A stretch of 64,000 nucleotides of DNA from Pseudomonas sp. RSB 5.4 (GTDB lineage Bacteria; Pseudomonadota; Gammaproteobacteria; Pseudomonadales; Pseudomonadaceae): the NCBI RefSeq assembly GCF_037126175.1, contig NZ_CP146986.1, positions 186,001 through 250,000 on the forward strand. Direction: 5' to 3'. Position numbers and translations under genes: made by a program. Positions within the stretch are counted from its first letter, which is position 1; every line of letters starts with the position of its first letter. Under the pieces are notes generated by a model. It ran no database searches. It was given only the letters and a program-made list of their open reading frames with translations, and was not told where the DNA came from. Positions 40,592-49,144 of the stretch are shown here, in pieces.

Positions 40592-41643
40592 CCCAAGCGT
40601 GGTGGTTGAACCCGTGCCAATCCGTGAATGCGGAGATCGTTGAACAGGCGGCGGCGCGCCAACAGCAACTGACCAAACCGGCCGGCTCCCTCGGTCGCCT
40701 CGAAACCGTGGCGGTGCAACTGGCCGGATTGCAGGGGCAGATCAAACCGACGATTGAACAGGTGTGGATCGCAATTTTTGCCGGCGATCATGGCGTGGTC
40801 GCGGAAGGTGTTTCGGCGTTCCCGCAGGAAGTCACCGGGCAGATGTTGCTCAACTTCGTCAGCGGCGGTGCGGCAATCAGCGTGTTGGCGCGGCAGCTCG
40901 ATGCGCGTCTGGAAGTGGTCGATCTGGGCACGGTGACACCGTCGTTGAATCTGCCGGGCGTACTGCATCTGAATATCGGCCCGGGCACAGCGAATTTCGC
41001 CAAAGGCGCGGCGATGACCCAGGCACAGGGCGAACTCGCGTTGCAGGCCGGTCGTGACAGCGTGCTGCGGGCCAAAGCTGCTGGCGCACAGTTGTTCATT
41101 GGCGGCGAAATGGGCATCGGCAACACCACCGCCGCCAGTGCGCTGGCCTGTGCCTTGCTCGATTGTCCGGTGGTGCACTTGACCGGTCCCGGCACCGGGT
41201 TGAATGCCGAGGGCGTCAGCCATAAAGCGCAAGTGATCGAGCGCGCACTGGCGCTGCACTCGGCGCAACGTGGCGATGCGCTGCAAACCCTGTTCAACCT
41301 CGGCGGTTTTGAAATCGCCGCACTGGTCGGCGCGTATCTGGCCTGTGCGCAGGAAGGCGTCGCGGTGCTGGTCGACGGCTTTATCTGCACGGTCGCTGCG
41401 CTGGTGGCGGTGCGGCTGAATCCGGCCTGCCGCGAGTGGCTGCTGTTCGGCCACCGTGGCGCCGAGCCGGGCCATCGCCACGTGCTGGAAACCCTCAACG
41501 CTGAACCGCTGCTGGAGCTTGGCTTGCGTCTGGGCGAGGGCAGTGGGGCGGCGTTGGCTGTGCCGCTGTTGCGTCTGGCCTGCGACCTGCACGGGCAAAT
41601 GGCGACGTTCGCCGAAGCCGCGGTGGCGGATCGTCCGGCATGA
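40588..41643 (+). CDS. cobT: Nicotinate-nucleotide-dimethylbenzimidazole phosphoribosyltransferase
   Basis: Activates the lower-ligand base DMB (the BluB product) to alpha-ribazole phosphate, releasing nicotinate. 351 aa. [27 protein letters not shown], and the catalytic Glu near residue 317 in [14 protein letters not shown] are family signatures. Overlaps cobP and the phosphatase gene by 4 bases each. Confidence 0.96.
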   Translation: MTQAWWLNPCQSVNAEIVEQAAARQQQLTKPAGSLGRLETVAVQLAGLQGQIKPTIEQVWIAIFAGDHGVVAEGVSAFPQEVTGQMLLNFVSGGAAISVLARQLDARLEVVDLGTVTPSLNLPGVLHLNIGPGTANFAKGAAMTQAQGELALQAGRDSVLRAKAAGAQLFIGGEMGIGNTTAASALACALLDCPVVHLTGPGTGLNAEGVSHKAQVIERALALHSAQRGDALQTLFNLGGFEIAALVGAYLACAQEGVAVLVDGFICTVAALVAVRLNPACREWLLFGHRGAEPGHRHVLETLNAEPLLELGLRLGEGSGAALAVPLLRLACDLHGQMATFAEAAVADRPA

Positions 41644-42215
41644 CGTTGCGTCTGGACCTGCTGCGCCACGGTGAGACTGAACTGGGCGGCGGTTTGCGCG
41701 GCAGCCTCGATGATGCGCTGACTGAAAAAGGCTGGGCACAGATGCGTGCCGCCGTGGTGGCGGGTGGGCCGTGGGACCGGCTGGTCAGTTCGCCGCTGCA
41801 GCGGTGTGCGCGGTTTGCTGCCGAGCTGGGCGAGCAATTGAATCTGCCGGTTCATTTGGACAAGGATCTGCAGGAATTGCATTTCGGTGCCTGGGAAGGG
41901 CAGAGCGCAGCGGCGTTGATGGAGACTGATGCCGAGGCGCTGGGGCTGTTCTGGGCCGATCCATATGCCTTCACGCCGCCGCAGGGCGAACCTGTCAGTG
42001 ATTTTGCGGCTCGCGTGCTCGGCGCGGTGGCGCGTTTGCATCAGGCCTATACCGGCGAGCGCGTGTTGTTGATCAGTCATGGCGGCGTGATGCGCCTGCT
42101 GCTGGCGCAGGCGCGTGGTTTGCCGCGAGAGCAGTTGCTCAATGTCGAAGTCGCGCATGCTGCGCTGTTCGCGCTCAGCGTCGAAGCCGATGGCGTGCTG
42201 AAGGAAGGTCACTGA
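41640..42215 (+). CDS. cobC: Alpha-ribazole phosphatase (histidine phosphatase family)
   Basis: Histidine phosphatase (191 aa) with the phosphoaccepting H10 in [12 protein letters not shown] and the second catalytic region [13 protein letters not shown]. Its place between cobT and cobS indicates dephosphorylation of alpha-ribazole or adenosylcobalamin phosphate (CobC in Salmonella naming; distinct from the decarboxylase above). Coupled by ATGA overlap with cobT. Confidence 0.9.
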   Translation: MTLRLDLLRHGETELGGGLRGSLDDALTEKGWAQMRAAVVAGGPWDRLVSSPLQRCARFAAELGEQLNLPVHLDKDLQELHFGAWEGQSAAALMETDAEALGLFWADPYAFTPPQGEPVSDFAARVLGAVARLHQAYTGERVLLISHGGVMRLLLAQARGLPREQLLNVEVAHAALFALSVEADGVLKEGH

Positions 42216-42216
42216 G

Positions 42217-42948
42217 ATGCTGCCACTGTGGATCGCTCTGCAATTTCTCAGCAGCTTGCCGATTCGTCTGCCAGGGATGCCGCAGCCGGAACAGCTCGGG
42301 CGTTCGCTGCTGTTTTATCCGCTGGTGGGGCTGCTGTTCGGGGTGATCCTCTGGGTGTTGAACCTGGCATTGAGCGGCGCGCCGTTGCTGCTGCATGCGG
42401 CGCTGTTGCTGACGGTGTGGGTGCTGCTCAGCGGGGCGCTGCACCTCGATGGTCTGGCTGACAGCGCCGATGCCTGGCTCGGTGGCTTCGGTGATCGCGA
42501 GCGCACGCTGACGATCATGAAAGATCCGCGCAGCGGGCCGATTGCCGTGGTGACGCTGGTGTTGGTATTGCTGCTGAAGTTCTGCGCGTTGCTGGCGCTG
42601 ATCGAGCAAGGGCATGCGCTGATGTTGCTCATCGTGCCGTTGCTGGGACGTGCGGCGTTGCTGGGGCTGTTTCTGACCACGCCATATGTGCGGGCGGGTG
42701 GGTTGGGGCAGGCGTTGGCTGATCATGTGCCGCGCCGGGCCGGTTGGTGGGTGCTAGTGGCGAGTGCGCTGGCCTGCTTGCTGATTGCCGGGGTGACAGC
42801 GATTGTTGCGCTGGTTGTCGCGTTCGTTGGGTTTGTCTGGCTGCGGCAGGTGATGATGCGGCGGTTGGGCGGGACTACGGGCGATACGGCGGGGGCGTTG
42901 CTGGAATTGCTGGAAATGGCGGTGTTGGTTGGAGTGGTGTTGGTCTGA
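42217..42948 (+). CDS. cobS: Adenosylcobinamide-GDP ribazoletransferase (cobalamin synthase)
   Basis: Membrane enzyme (243 aa) joining adenosylcobinamide-GDP and alpha-ribazole, the last step. LHLDGLADSADAWLGGFGDRE and IMKDPRSGPIAVV are the active-site signatures with conserved Asp residues; about six hydrophobic segments. It starts one base after the previous stop and ends the cob region. Confidence 0.95.
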   Translation: MLPLWIALQFLSSLPIRLPGMPQPEQLGRSLLFYPLVGLLFGVILWVLNLALSGAPLLLHAALLLTVWVLLSGALHLDGLADSADAWLGGFGDRERTLTIMKDPRSGPIAVVTLVLVLLLKFCALLALIEQGHALMLLIVPLLGRAALLGLFLTTPYVRAGGLGQALADHVPRRAGWWVLVASALACLLIAGVTAIVALVVAFVGFVWLRQVMMRRLGGTTGDTAGALLELLEMAVLVGVVLV

Positions 42949-42973
42949 GATATTTCTATGACAGTACCGGCCT

Positions 42974-43039
42974 CTTCGCGAGCAAGCCCGCTCCCACATT
43001 TGCAATGCATTCCCCTGTGGGAGCGGGCTTGCTCGCGAA
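42974..43039. repeat. REPIN, GAGCGGGCTTGCTCGC class (short loop)
   Basis: TTCGCGAGCAAGCCCGCTCC and its complement separated by about 18 bases, TTCGCG ends outward, after cobS. Confidence 0.85.
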
Positions 43040-43087
43040 GGCGGTGTGTCAGACGGCACAAAGCTTATTGATAAACTCATGTGTAAC

Positions 43088-43119
43088 TTGATTTAACACA
43101 GTCGCGGGTATATACACGC
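43088..43119 (+). promoter_or_regulatory. MarR-gene promoter overlapping operator
   Basis: TTGATT (43088-43093), 17 bases, TATACA (43111-43116). The near-perfect palindrome GCGGGTATATACACGC (43104-43119) covers the -10 and ends three bases before the ATG. One base differs from the copy at 43550. Confidence 0.65.
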
Positions 43120-43122
43120 ATC

Positions 43123-43527
43123 ATGCTTCCTTCTCAGTGTTTGTGCACCAACCTGCGTCGCGCCGCTCGTGGCGTCAGCAGGCATTACGACGGCGCTCTC
43201 GACGGCTTCGGGATCAACGTTGCCCAGTATTCTTTGCTGTGCAACCTGCAGCGTCTGGATCAACCGAGCATCTCGGAACTGGCCGAAGCCATGGGCCTGG
43301 ATCGCAGCACCCTGGGGCGCAATCTGCGGGTGCTCGAAGGTGAAGGGTTGGTGGCGCTGGCCGAGGGCGAGGACATGCGTAATCGCATCGTCCGGCTCAC
43401 CGAAACCGGTGCACAGCGCCTTGCGGCGGCCCTGCCGGCCTGGGAAGCGGCGCAACAGCGATTGATCGATCGGCTGGGCGCCGAGAAGCGTGAAACCTTG
43501 CTGCGACTGTTGGACGAACTGGCCTGA
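43123..43527 (+). CDS. MarR-family transcriptional regulator
   Basis: Winged-helix regulator (134 aa). The HTH is SISELAEAMGLDRSTLGRNL and the wing follows (EGEGLVALAEGEDMRNRIVRLT). Two matching palindromes, one just before this gene and one before the following MFS gene, indicate it represses both. There is no Shine-Dalgarno and the predicted transcription start falls at the ATG, so the mRNA may be leaderless. Confidence 0.9.
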   Translation: MLPSQCLCTNLRRAARGVSRHYDGALDGFGINVAQYSLLCNLQRLDQPSISELAEAMGLDRSTLGRNLRVLEGEGLVALAEGEDMRNRIVRLTETGAQRLAAALPAWEAAQQRLIDRLGAEKRETLLRLLDELA

Positions 43528-43549
43528 AGGCCGGTTTTTCCGGTTTTAA

Positions 43550-43565
43550 GCGGGTATATACCCGC
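43550..43565 (+). promoter_or_regulatory. Palindromic operator before MFS gene
   Basis: Perfect palindrome GCGGGTATATACCCGC, 15 bases before the MFS ATG and matching 43104-43119 at 15 of 16 bases. Confidence 0.75.
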
Positions 43566-43580
43566 GAACGGAGAATAACA

Positions 43581-44789
43581 ATGACATCGATGTGGCGTAC
43601 GTGCGGTTGGGTGTTGCTGGGAAGTGCGCTGATTCTGGCGTTGTCGTTGGGCGTGCGGCACGGCTTCGGTCTGTTCCTGTCGCCGATGAGTGCGCAGTTC
43701 GGCTGGGGGCGCGAAGTGTTCGCCTTCGCCATCGCCCTGCAGAACCTGATCTGGGGCCTGGCGCAGCCGTTCACGGGCGCGCTGGCTGACCGTTTCGGTG
43801 CGGCGAAAGTGGTGTTGGTCGGCGGCGTGCTGTATGCCGTGGGTCTGGTGTGCATGGGTTTGTCCGATTCGGCGCTGACCCTGTCGCTGAGTGCCGGTCT
43901 GTTGATCGGTATCGGCCTGTCTGGCACCTCGTTCTCGGTGATTCTCGGTGTGGTTGGGCGTGCCGTGCCGCCGGAAAAACGCAGCATGGGCATGGGCATC
44001 GCCAGTGCTGCCGGTTCGTTCGGCCAGTTTGCGATGTTGCCGGGCACGCTGGGTTTGATCGGCTGGCTCGGCTGGTCGGCGGCGCTGCTGGTGCTTGGCC
44101 TGCTGGTGGCGCTGATCGTGCCGCTGGTGAGCATGCTCAAGGACAAGCCGTTGCCGGTGCTGGGCCACGAGCAAACCCTGTCCGAAGCGTTACGTGAGGC
44201 CTGCTCGCACTCGGGTTTCTGGTTGTTGGCGTTCGGCTTTTTCGTCTGCGGTTTTCAGGTGGTATTCATTGGCGTGCATTTGCCGGCCTATCTGGTTGAT
44301 CAGCATCTGCCCGCCACGGTTGGCACTACGGTGCTGGCGCTGATCGGACTGTTCAATATCTTTGGCACTTACACCGCTGGATGGCTCGGCGGGCGCATGT
44401 CCAAGCCGCGTCTGCTGACGGCGTTGTACCTGTTGCGGGCGGTGGTGATCGTGCTGTTCCTCTGGCTGCCGGTGACGACGACCTCGGCGTACCTGTTCGG
44501 CATGGCCATGGGCTTCCTGTGGCTGTCGACGGTGCCTTTGACCAACGGTACGGTCGCGACCTTGTTTGGCGTGCGTAACCTGTCCATGCTCGGCGGTATC
44601 GTGTTCCTGTTCCATCAGCTCGGCTCGTTCCTCGGCGGCTGGCTGGGTGGGGTGGTGTATGACCGTACCGGGAGTTATGACTTGATCTGGCAAGTGGCGA
44701 TTCTCTTGAGCCTGCTGGCCGCCGCGCTGAACTGGCCGGTGCGCGAGCGTCCGGTGGCGCGTCTGCAACCGGCTGTCGGCGCCGTATGA
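43581..44789 (+). CDS. MFS transporter controlled by the adjacent MarR
   Basis: Major facilitator (402 aa), twelve hydrophobic segments, of the monocarboxylate/oxalate-formate (OFA-like) type: GVRHGFGLFLSPMSAQFGWGR at the start and TGALADRFGAAKVVLVGG as the loop 2-3 motif. GGAG lies 7-8 bases before ATG. The regulator suggests an inducible exporter or importer of a small organic compound; substrate unknown. ATGA overlap with a 41-aa membrane peptide gene. Confidence 0.9.
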   Translation: MTSMWRTCGWVLLGSALILALSLGVRHGFGLFLSPMSAQFGWGREVFAFAIALQNLIWGLAQPFTGALADRFGAAKVVLVGGVLYAVGLVCMGLSDSALTLSLSAGLLIGIGLSGTSFSVILGVVGRAVPPEKRSMGMGIASAAGSFGQFAMLPGTLGLIGWLGWSAALLVLGLLVALIVPLVSMLKDKPLPVLGHEQTLSEALREACSHSGFWLLAFGFFVCGFQVVFIGVHLPAYLVDQHLPATVGTTVLALIGLFNIFGTYTAGWLGGRMSKPRLLTALYLLRAVVIVLFLWLPVTTTSAYLFGMAMGFLWLSTVPLTNGTVATLFGVRNLSMLGGIVFLFHQLGSFLGGWLGGVVYDRTGSYDLIWQVAILLSLLAAALNWPVRERPVARLQPAVGAV

Positions 44790-44911
44790 AGCGTTCCTGG
44801 CCGCGAATCGCCTTCATCGCACTCGGCGCGCTGTTGCTGGCGCTGGTGTGGTGGGGCTGGCATCAGGGCGGCCTGGCATTGATGCAGTTGGGCATGGGCG
44901 CTTGCTTGTAG
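44786..44911 (+). CDS. Small membrane protein (41 aa)
   Basis: Short gene overlapping the MFS stop by ATGA. Its product is MKRSWPRIAFIALGALLLAL followed by VWWGWHQGGLALMQLGMGACL: one hydrophobic helix (about 8-24) with a positive N-terminus (inside-positive). Coupling to the MFS gene suggests a small accessory or stabilising subunit, but that is inference. It is too short for usual ORF finding; the amino acid pattern and overlap argue for it being real. Confidence 0.6.
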   Translation: MKRSWPRIAFIALGALLLALVWWGWHQGGLALMQLGMGACL

Positions 44912-44964
44912 GCTTGGAGGGCGAGTAACGTCGATGTCTGATAACCGCATCAAGGATGCCCGAC

Positions 44965-45522
44965 ATGTTCATGCGCTGGTGTGCTTTACCCGCGTTGTTG
45001 ATGGTGTTGACCGGACTGGCCCAGGCGGCTGACTGTCCGGAGGCGCTGCAAGGCTCGTTGCCCAAGTTGCGCGCCAAGGAATCCGTCGACCTGTGCCAGC
45101 GCTACGCCGGCAAGCCGCTGGTGGTGGTCAATACCGCCAGTTTCTGTGGCTTCGCCCCACAGTTCGAGGGCCTCGAAGCGCTCAATCAGCACTACAAGGC
45201 GCAAGGCCTGGAAATGCTCGGCGTACCGTCCAACGACTTCAAGCAGGAGTCCAAGGACAGCGCCGAAACCGCCAAGGTCTGCTACGCCAATTACGGCGTG
45301 ACCTTCACCATGACCGAACCGCAGAAAGTCCGTGGCGACGACGCTACTCATCTGTTCAAGGTGCTGGCCGAGCAGAGCAGCGCGCCGAAGTGGAATTTCT
45401 ACAAGTACGTGATTGATCGTCAGGGCAAGGTGATCGCGAATTTCTCCAGCCTGACCAAACCCGATGATCCGGAGTTTATTGCGGCAGTTGAAAAGGCCAT
45501 CGCCTCAAAACCGCTCAACTGA
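44965..45522 (+). CDS. Glutathione peroxidase-family protein, periplasmic
   Basis: Thiol peroxidase of the GPx family (185 aa) with a signal peptide (about 1-21, [16 protein letters not shown]). The peroxidatic Cys is C61 in [17 protein letters not shown], with Cys in place of selenocysteine, and [15 protein letters not shown] is the conserved Trp/Asn region. The ATG at 44965 has AAGGA 8 bases upstream. It probably uses thioredoxin-like reductants rather than glutathione, given the periplasmic location (inference). Confidence 0.92.
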   Translation: MFMRWCALPALLMVLTGLAQAADCPEALQGSLPKLRAKESVDLCQRYAGKPLVVVNTASFCGFAPQFEGLEALNQHYKAQGLEMLGVPSNDFKQESKDSAETAKVCYANYGVTFTMTEPQKVRGDDATHLFKVLAEQSSAPKWNFYKYVIDRQGKVIANFSSLTKPDDPEFIAAVEKAIASKPLN

Positions 45523-45536
45523 TAACACACGCTTTT

Positions 45537-45626
45537 TGTGGGAGCGGGCTTGTTCGCGCAGGCTGCGGATCATTCAGCACTTGTGCTGGATGTCAGACCC
45601 CATTCGCGAGCAAGCCCGCTCCCACA
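45537..45626. repeat. REPIN, GAGCGGGCTTGCTCGC class
   Basis: TGTGGGAGCGGGCTTGTTCG and complement at the right; TGTGGG ends outward. The left unit has one variant base (TTCGCG preceded by GT). Confidence 0.82.
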
Positions 45627-45655
45627 TTTGATCTGTGGTGTTTGAACAGGCGCAA

Positions 45656-45692
45656 AAAAGCCCCGCTTTCTGCAAAGAGAGCGGGGCTTTTC
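45656..45692. terminator. Bidirectional terminator
   Basis: AAAAGCCCCGCT (45656-45667) pairs with AGCGGGGCTTTT (45680-45691), with an inner CTTT/AAAG stem. Shared by the GPx gene (+) and the FadL gene (-). Confidence 0.85.
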
Positions 45693-45724
45693 AATGGGCG
45701 AGGGGTTAGCCTCGCCATACAGCA

Positions 45725-46996
45725 TCAGAAGCGATAGGTCGCGCCGACACCGAAACCGTTTGCCGAGTTTTCATACTTGGCGTCGTAGGTCTGGCCACGA
45801 TCGTTTTCGTTGTGGACTTTGATCGCTTCTTCCTTCAAGTACGAGTAGGCCACGTCGATGGTCAGCGCTTCGGTTGGGCTCCAGCCGGCACCGATGCTGA
45901 AAATGGTCCGGTCGCCAGTAGGGATACGTGGCGAACGGTCGACGTTGTTGGTCGGCGACTGGTCAAACGTCAGACCGGTACGCAGTACCCATTCCTTGTT
46001 CAGCTGGTACGAAGTACCCACGGCGTATGCCCAGGAGTCATGCCAGTTCTGCTCTTCGGTGATCTCGCCGAACTGACCGGCCAGCAGCGGCTGCACGCCC
46101 GAGTTTTCAACGGTGATCTTTTTCAGCTGGCTCCAGCGCGTCCAGGTGGAACCGGCGTAGACGTTCCAGCGGTCGTTGATCGCTTGAGTAACCGAGAAGT
46201 CCACAGATTCAGGCGTGGTGATCTTCAGCGAAGCGTCGTACTTCTGCTCGGCACCCAGACCGATAGCGCCCAGCACGCCGTAGTTGACCTTGGTGTTGCC
46301 TTCGAGCTTGTAGTCGACTTTCGAGTGGTACGTCAGACCCAGACGGGTGGTGTCAGTGGCCTGAACCAGTACGCCGATGTTGTAGCCCAGCGCAGTGTCG
46401 TCACCCTTGATCTTGACCTTGCCGTCCGGCGCAGCCTGGGTAATCGACAGGTTGGATTCCAGCGTGCCGTCGATGCGGTTGATGGTCGGACCAAAACCAA
46501 TGGAAACCACGTCGTTGAACTTGTAGCTGACAGTCGGCTGGAAGGTGATGACCTGGACTTCGGACTTGCTGCCGAAGTAACGGCCGGCAAAGCCTTTTTC
46601 GTAGTCGGTAATCAGGCCGAACGGCACGTACACGCCGAGGCCGAATGCCCAATGCTCGTCGATCGGTTTGACGTAGAAGCCCATAGGTACGGAGGTGAAG
46701 GGCACCATGTCGCCTTTGTTGCTGCCGCCGTTCGGGCTGGAGCTGGCGTCTTTGATATCGGTTTTGGCATCGAGGAATGCAACGCCGCCAGTGACTTGTT
46801 CGCTTGTGAGGCGCGACATGCCGGCAGGGTTACCGTAAACAGTGCTTGCGTCGTCGGCAGAAGAAGATCGCCCGGCATAACCAGTGCCCATGCCGCTGAT
46901 GCTGTGTTCGTTGATGGCAAAGCCAGCTGCGAAGATCTGGGTGGATGCCATGGTAACGGCGAGGCTAAGGGTGGTTTTGAGCATGACTTTTTTCAT
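45725..46996 (-). CDS. FadL/OmpP1/TodX-family outer membrane transporter
   Basis: Outer-membrane beta-barrel (423 aa) for long-chain fatty acids or other hydrophobic compounds. Signal peptide to FAAGFAINE, then the family's N-terminal plug motif GTGYAGRSSSADDASTVYGNPAGMSRL and a C-terminal Phe (VGATYRF), typical of a barrel assembled by Bam. AGGAG precedes ATG. It could be named fadL, but Pseudomonas has several paralogues. Confidence 0.92.
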   Translation of the reverse strand: MKKVMLKTTLSLAVTMASTQIFAAGFAINEHSISGMGTGYAGRSSSADDASTVYGNPAGMSRLTSEQVTGGVAFLDAKTDIKDASSSPNGGSNKGDMVPFTSVPMGFYVKPIDEHWAFGLGVYVPFGLITDYEKGFAGRYFGSKSEVQVITFQPTVSYKFNDVVSIGFGPTINRIDGTLESNLSITQAAPDGKVKIKGDDTALGYNIGVLVQATDTTRLGLTYHSKVDYKLEGNTKVNYGVLGAIGLGAEQKYDASLKITTPESVDFSVTQAINDRWNVYAGSTWTRWSQLKKITVENSGVQPLLAGQFGEITEEQNWHDSWAYAVGTSYQLNKEWVLRTGLTFDQSPTNNVDRSPRIPTGDRTIFSIGAGWSPTEALTIDVAYSYLKEEAIKVHNENDRGQTYDAKYENSANGFGVGATYRF

Positions 46997-47142
46997 TATT
47001 AGAACTCCTGGTGATCACCGGGGCGAAAATTACCAACATTTTCGTCCCAGCGCTATAGTCCGTATAGCCTGAGTTAGAGCGGTTTTGTAGGACAATCCGA
47101 CCAGAATCCTGACCTGTTGGCCGATCTTTGGAAACTGCAGGG

Positions 47143-47625
47143 TCAACATGCGACCTGATTCACAGGTGAAACACAGGTGTGCCAGGCGTAAGTAAAGTCG
47201 CGCAGGCGGCCTTGGGGCTGGAAGGTCTGGCGCCAGATTCGCGCCATGCCCAGCAGGTCATCGGCGTCGGGGAGCTGAGTGTTTTGTTCTTCGACCAGCA
47301 GCCAGGCAATGGCGGTGGCGTAACGCAGGTTGACGGTCAGTTCGAGGTGCGGGCCGCTCAAAAAAGCATGTTGGCTGGCGAGGCCGCGAACCAGGCTTGC
47401 GCGTTCCGGATCGAGTGCCAGGTAAAGGTCCCAGAGAGCCTGATGGCGATGCTCGGCAATCCGGTAGAGGCCGTGGCCACGGCGGTCATGCAGGGCGGAG
47501 CCGAGGGCGGATTGGCTGGCGGCGATCCCCAGTAGCAGGGATTCGGCGGTTGCGCAGTGGCGTCCCAGATAGATCAGTGTGGGACGGATCACATAGCGGC
47601 ACAGTTCGCTGGCAGCGATACCCAT
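47143..47625 (-). CDS. Uncharacterised conserved Pseudomonas protein
   Basis: Not recognised (160 aa). Soluble, no signal peptide; helical composition with ETELCRYVIRPTLIYLG-like N-terminal and WHTCVSPVNQVAC C-terminal blocks, and the sequence ESLLLGIAASQSALGSALHD. GAGGG precedes the ATG. Upstream of fadL-like gene in the same direction. No domain assigned. Confidence 0.7.
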   Translation of the reverse strand: MGIAASELCRYVIRPTLIYLGRHCATAESLLLGIAASQSALGSALHDRRGHGLYRIAEHRHQALWDLYLALDPERASLVRGLASQHAFLSGPHLELTVNLRYATAIAWLLVEEQNTQLPDADDLLGMARIWRQTFQPQGRLRDFTYAWHTCVSPVNQVAC

Positions 47626-47848
47626 AATGCCCTCGATTCTTGTAATTGGGCGGCGATACCTGAAGGGGCCTTGGCAGCGGTGGATCGAATCAGGCTCGCC
47701 GAAAGCGGATCAAGCCGCTTGAGTTGAAGTGTAGTGTCATATTCGCGACGTAAAGGCCTGTTTTTAAAATATTTCCACCCGCGAGCCAAAAGCGTTATAT
47801 CCGATGGTGCTTAGGCGCGGAGGGCTAAAAGCGAAACATCGGGCAATA

Positions 47849-47877
47849 AAAAGCCCCGCATTTTGTGCGGGGCTTTT
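47849..47877 (-). terminator. Terminator after 74-aa gene
   Basis: AAAAGCCCCGCA (47849-47860) pairs with TGCGGGGCTTTT (47866-47877); a symmetric hairpin with A- and T-tracts, 22 bases past the stop on -. Confidence 0.8.
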
Positions 47878-47899
47878 GCTTTTGCAGCCTTTTCGGCTC

Positions 47900-48124
47900 T
47901 CAGGCAATCAGGGCCTGACGTGTACGATCGATCACGGCCTGCAGCGGTTCGGCGCTGGAGTATTGATCGGGGTACAGACGCTCGCTGTGGCGAGCGATCC
48001 CGTGTTCATTGACCACGGTGAAGCTGAAGCAGCCTTTGCGAGCGGCCATGATCAGGCAGTTCATTGGGGCAAAAGCGTTGGTTAGGGTGCGAATGGCATC
48101 CTGAGTATGGATTTGAGTAGACAT
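47900..48124 (-). CDS. Small conserved Pseudomonas protein (74 aa)
   Basis: A 74-residue cytoplasmic protein (MSTQIHTQDAIRTLTNAFAP at the start, then MAARKGCFSFTVVNEHGIARH). It has no recognised domain; the pattern of a short helix followed by beta strands resembles small Pseudomonas DUF1652/DUF3509-like proteins, but I cannot assign it. The terminator just downstream supports a real transcript. Confidence 0.6.
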   Translation of the reverse strand: MSTQIHTQDAIRTLTNAFAPMNCLIMAARKGCFSFTVVNEHGIARHSERLYPDQYSSAEPLQAVIDRTRQALIA

Positions 48125-48633
48125 AGTTATTAGGTGTTCCTACAAATGACACGGATAAGAACCGTGCAACGTTAAAACGTTCCAGTAATGTCGACCACCG
48201 TTGGTCGAACAAAGAACCCGACTGGAACAAAGCAGCCAGTTTGAAGCGCTATTAAGTTGGCGCGCTTGGGCTGGCAGGTAGGTACTTAGGAGGACAGGCA
48301 ACACATCAAGGGCAAAGGTTCTGGGCCCGGGGTGAAGATCCTGATCAATTTGCAGGCTGGTTCGGTCAGAGTAAGTGGTCTTCGCAACACCCTTTGCATT
48401 CATTCAAAGGCAGTGTCGGCGCAAGATTTACCTGGAAACCATCGAGGGGTCGTTCCCGCTTTTTTCGGCGAAGGGCTTCTTGGAAGAAGGTTGACCGTGG
48501 GGATGTGTTCGACCGGAATTGACTTTCAGCTTGGTACTAACGCCGCGGATAGTAACGGAACGTCCTGGGCAATGCAAACCCCGTCGTAAAAAAGATTTCG
48601 TGAGTCGCCAAGCATTGAGGTGGTGTCCCGCTT

Positions 48634-48699
48634 CTTCGCGAGCAGGCTCGCTCCCACATGGGAAACACCATCCAGTGTGGGAGCGAGCCTGCTCGCGAA
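48634..48699. repeat. REPIN, GAGCGAGCCTGCTCGC class (short loop)
   Basis: TTCGCGAGCAGGCTCGCTCC and its complement, about 18 bases between, TTCGCG ends outward. Confidence 0.85.
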
Positions 48700-49004
48700 G
48701 GGATCACCCTGATCAACCGCCGGTCGCCACAAAAGCGTGCAGCCATCCCCATCACCAACCCGCTTATCCCCAGCCCGAGAAGCAAAACGACCCGAAAAAG
48801 CGCATCGATATAACCGGGTAACAGGTACTTGTGCACATTAGTTGCGCAGACCGTAACCTCACTGTCATATCAATCCTGACCCCGGTAGCTGCCTGCATCA
48901 AAAGTTTAAGTCAATGAAAAATATCGTCTTTTTTTGTTGGTGAAAAAATCGTCAGTTTGACTGCGGGCCCCATTCCACAAGGCTTTGCGCGAGTTCGGGA
49001 GCGG

Positions 49005-49039
49005 TTGTCCACTGAGTTATCCACAGCTTCTGTGGATTG
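49005..49039. promoter_or_regulatory. Cluster of DnaA-box-like sites
   Basis: TTATCCACA (49017-49025) is a consensus DnaA box. Five bases on, the opposite strand carries CAATCCACA (complement of 49031-49039), and TTGTCCACT (49005-49013) precedes both. Confidence 0.5.
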
Positions 49040-49144
49040 TCCCTAGCGCTTGCTCTAGCACGGGCGTGCCGGGTTTTTTTTGACTTTACCTGTACGAAAA
49101 AGAGAGTAGAGTGGCGCGCCCTCCGATCTGTCCCACAGTGTTTT

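Larger units (their letters stand above)
48125..49144. other. 1-kb region with no clear gene
   Basis: Contents seen: the hairpin TCGACCAccgTTGGTCGA (48190-48207) in the likely 5' leader of the 74-aa gene, a REPIN (48634-48699), then an AT-rich stretch (48900-48955) and the DnaA-box cluster at 49005-49039. ORFs here have no good start, no family features, and partly consist of REP sequence. A small RNA is possible but none was recognised. Confidence 0.5.

Noticed and set aside
48332..48821. Short open frames 48332-48589 and 48519-48821 on the + strand
   Set aside because: No ribosome site, atypical composition, partly REP sequence, and no recognised domain.
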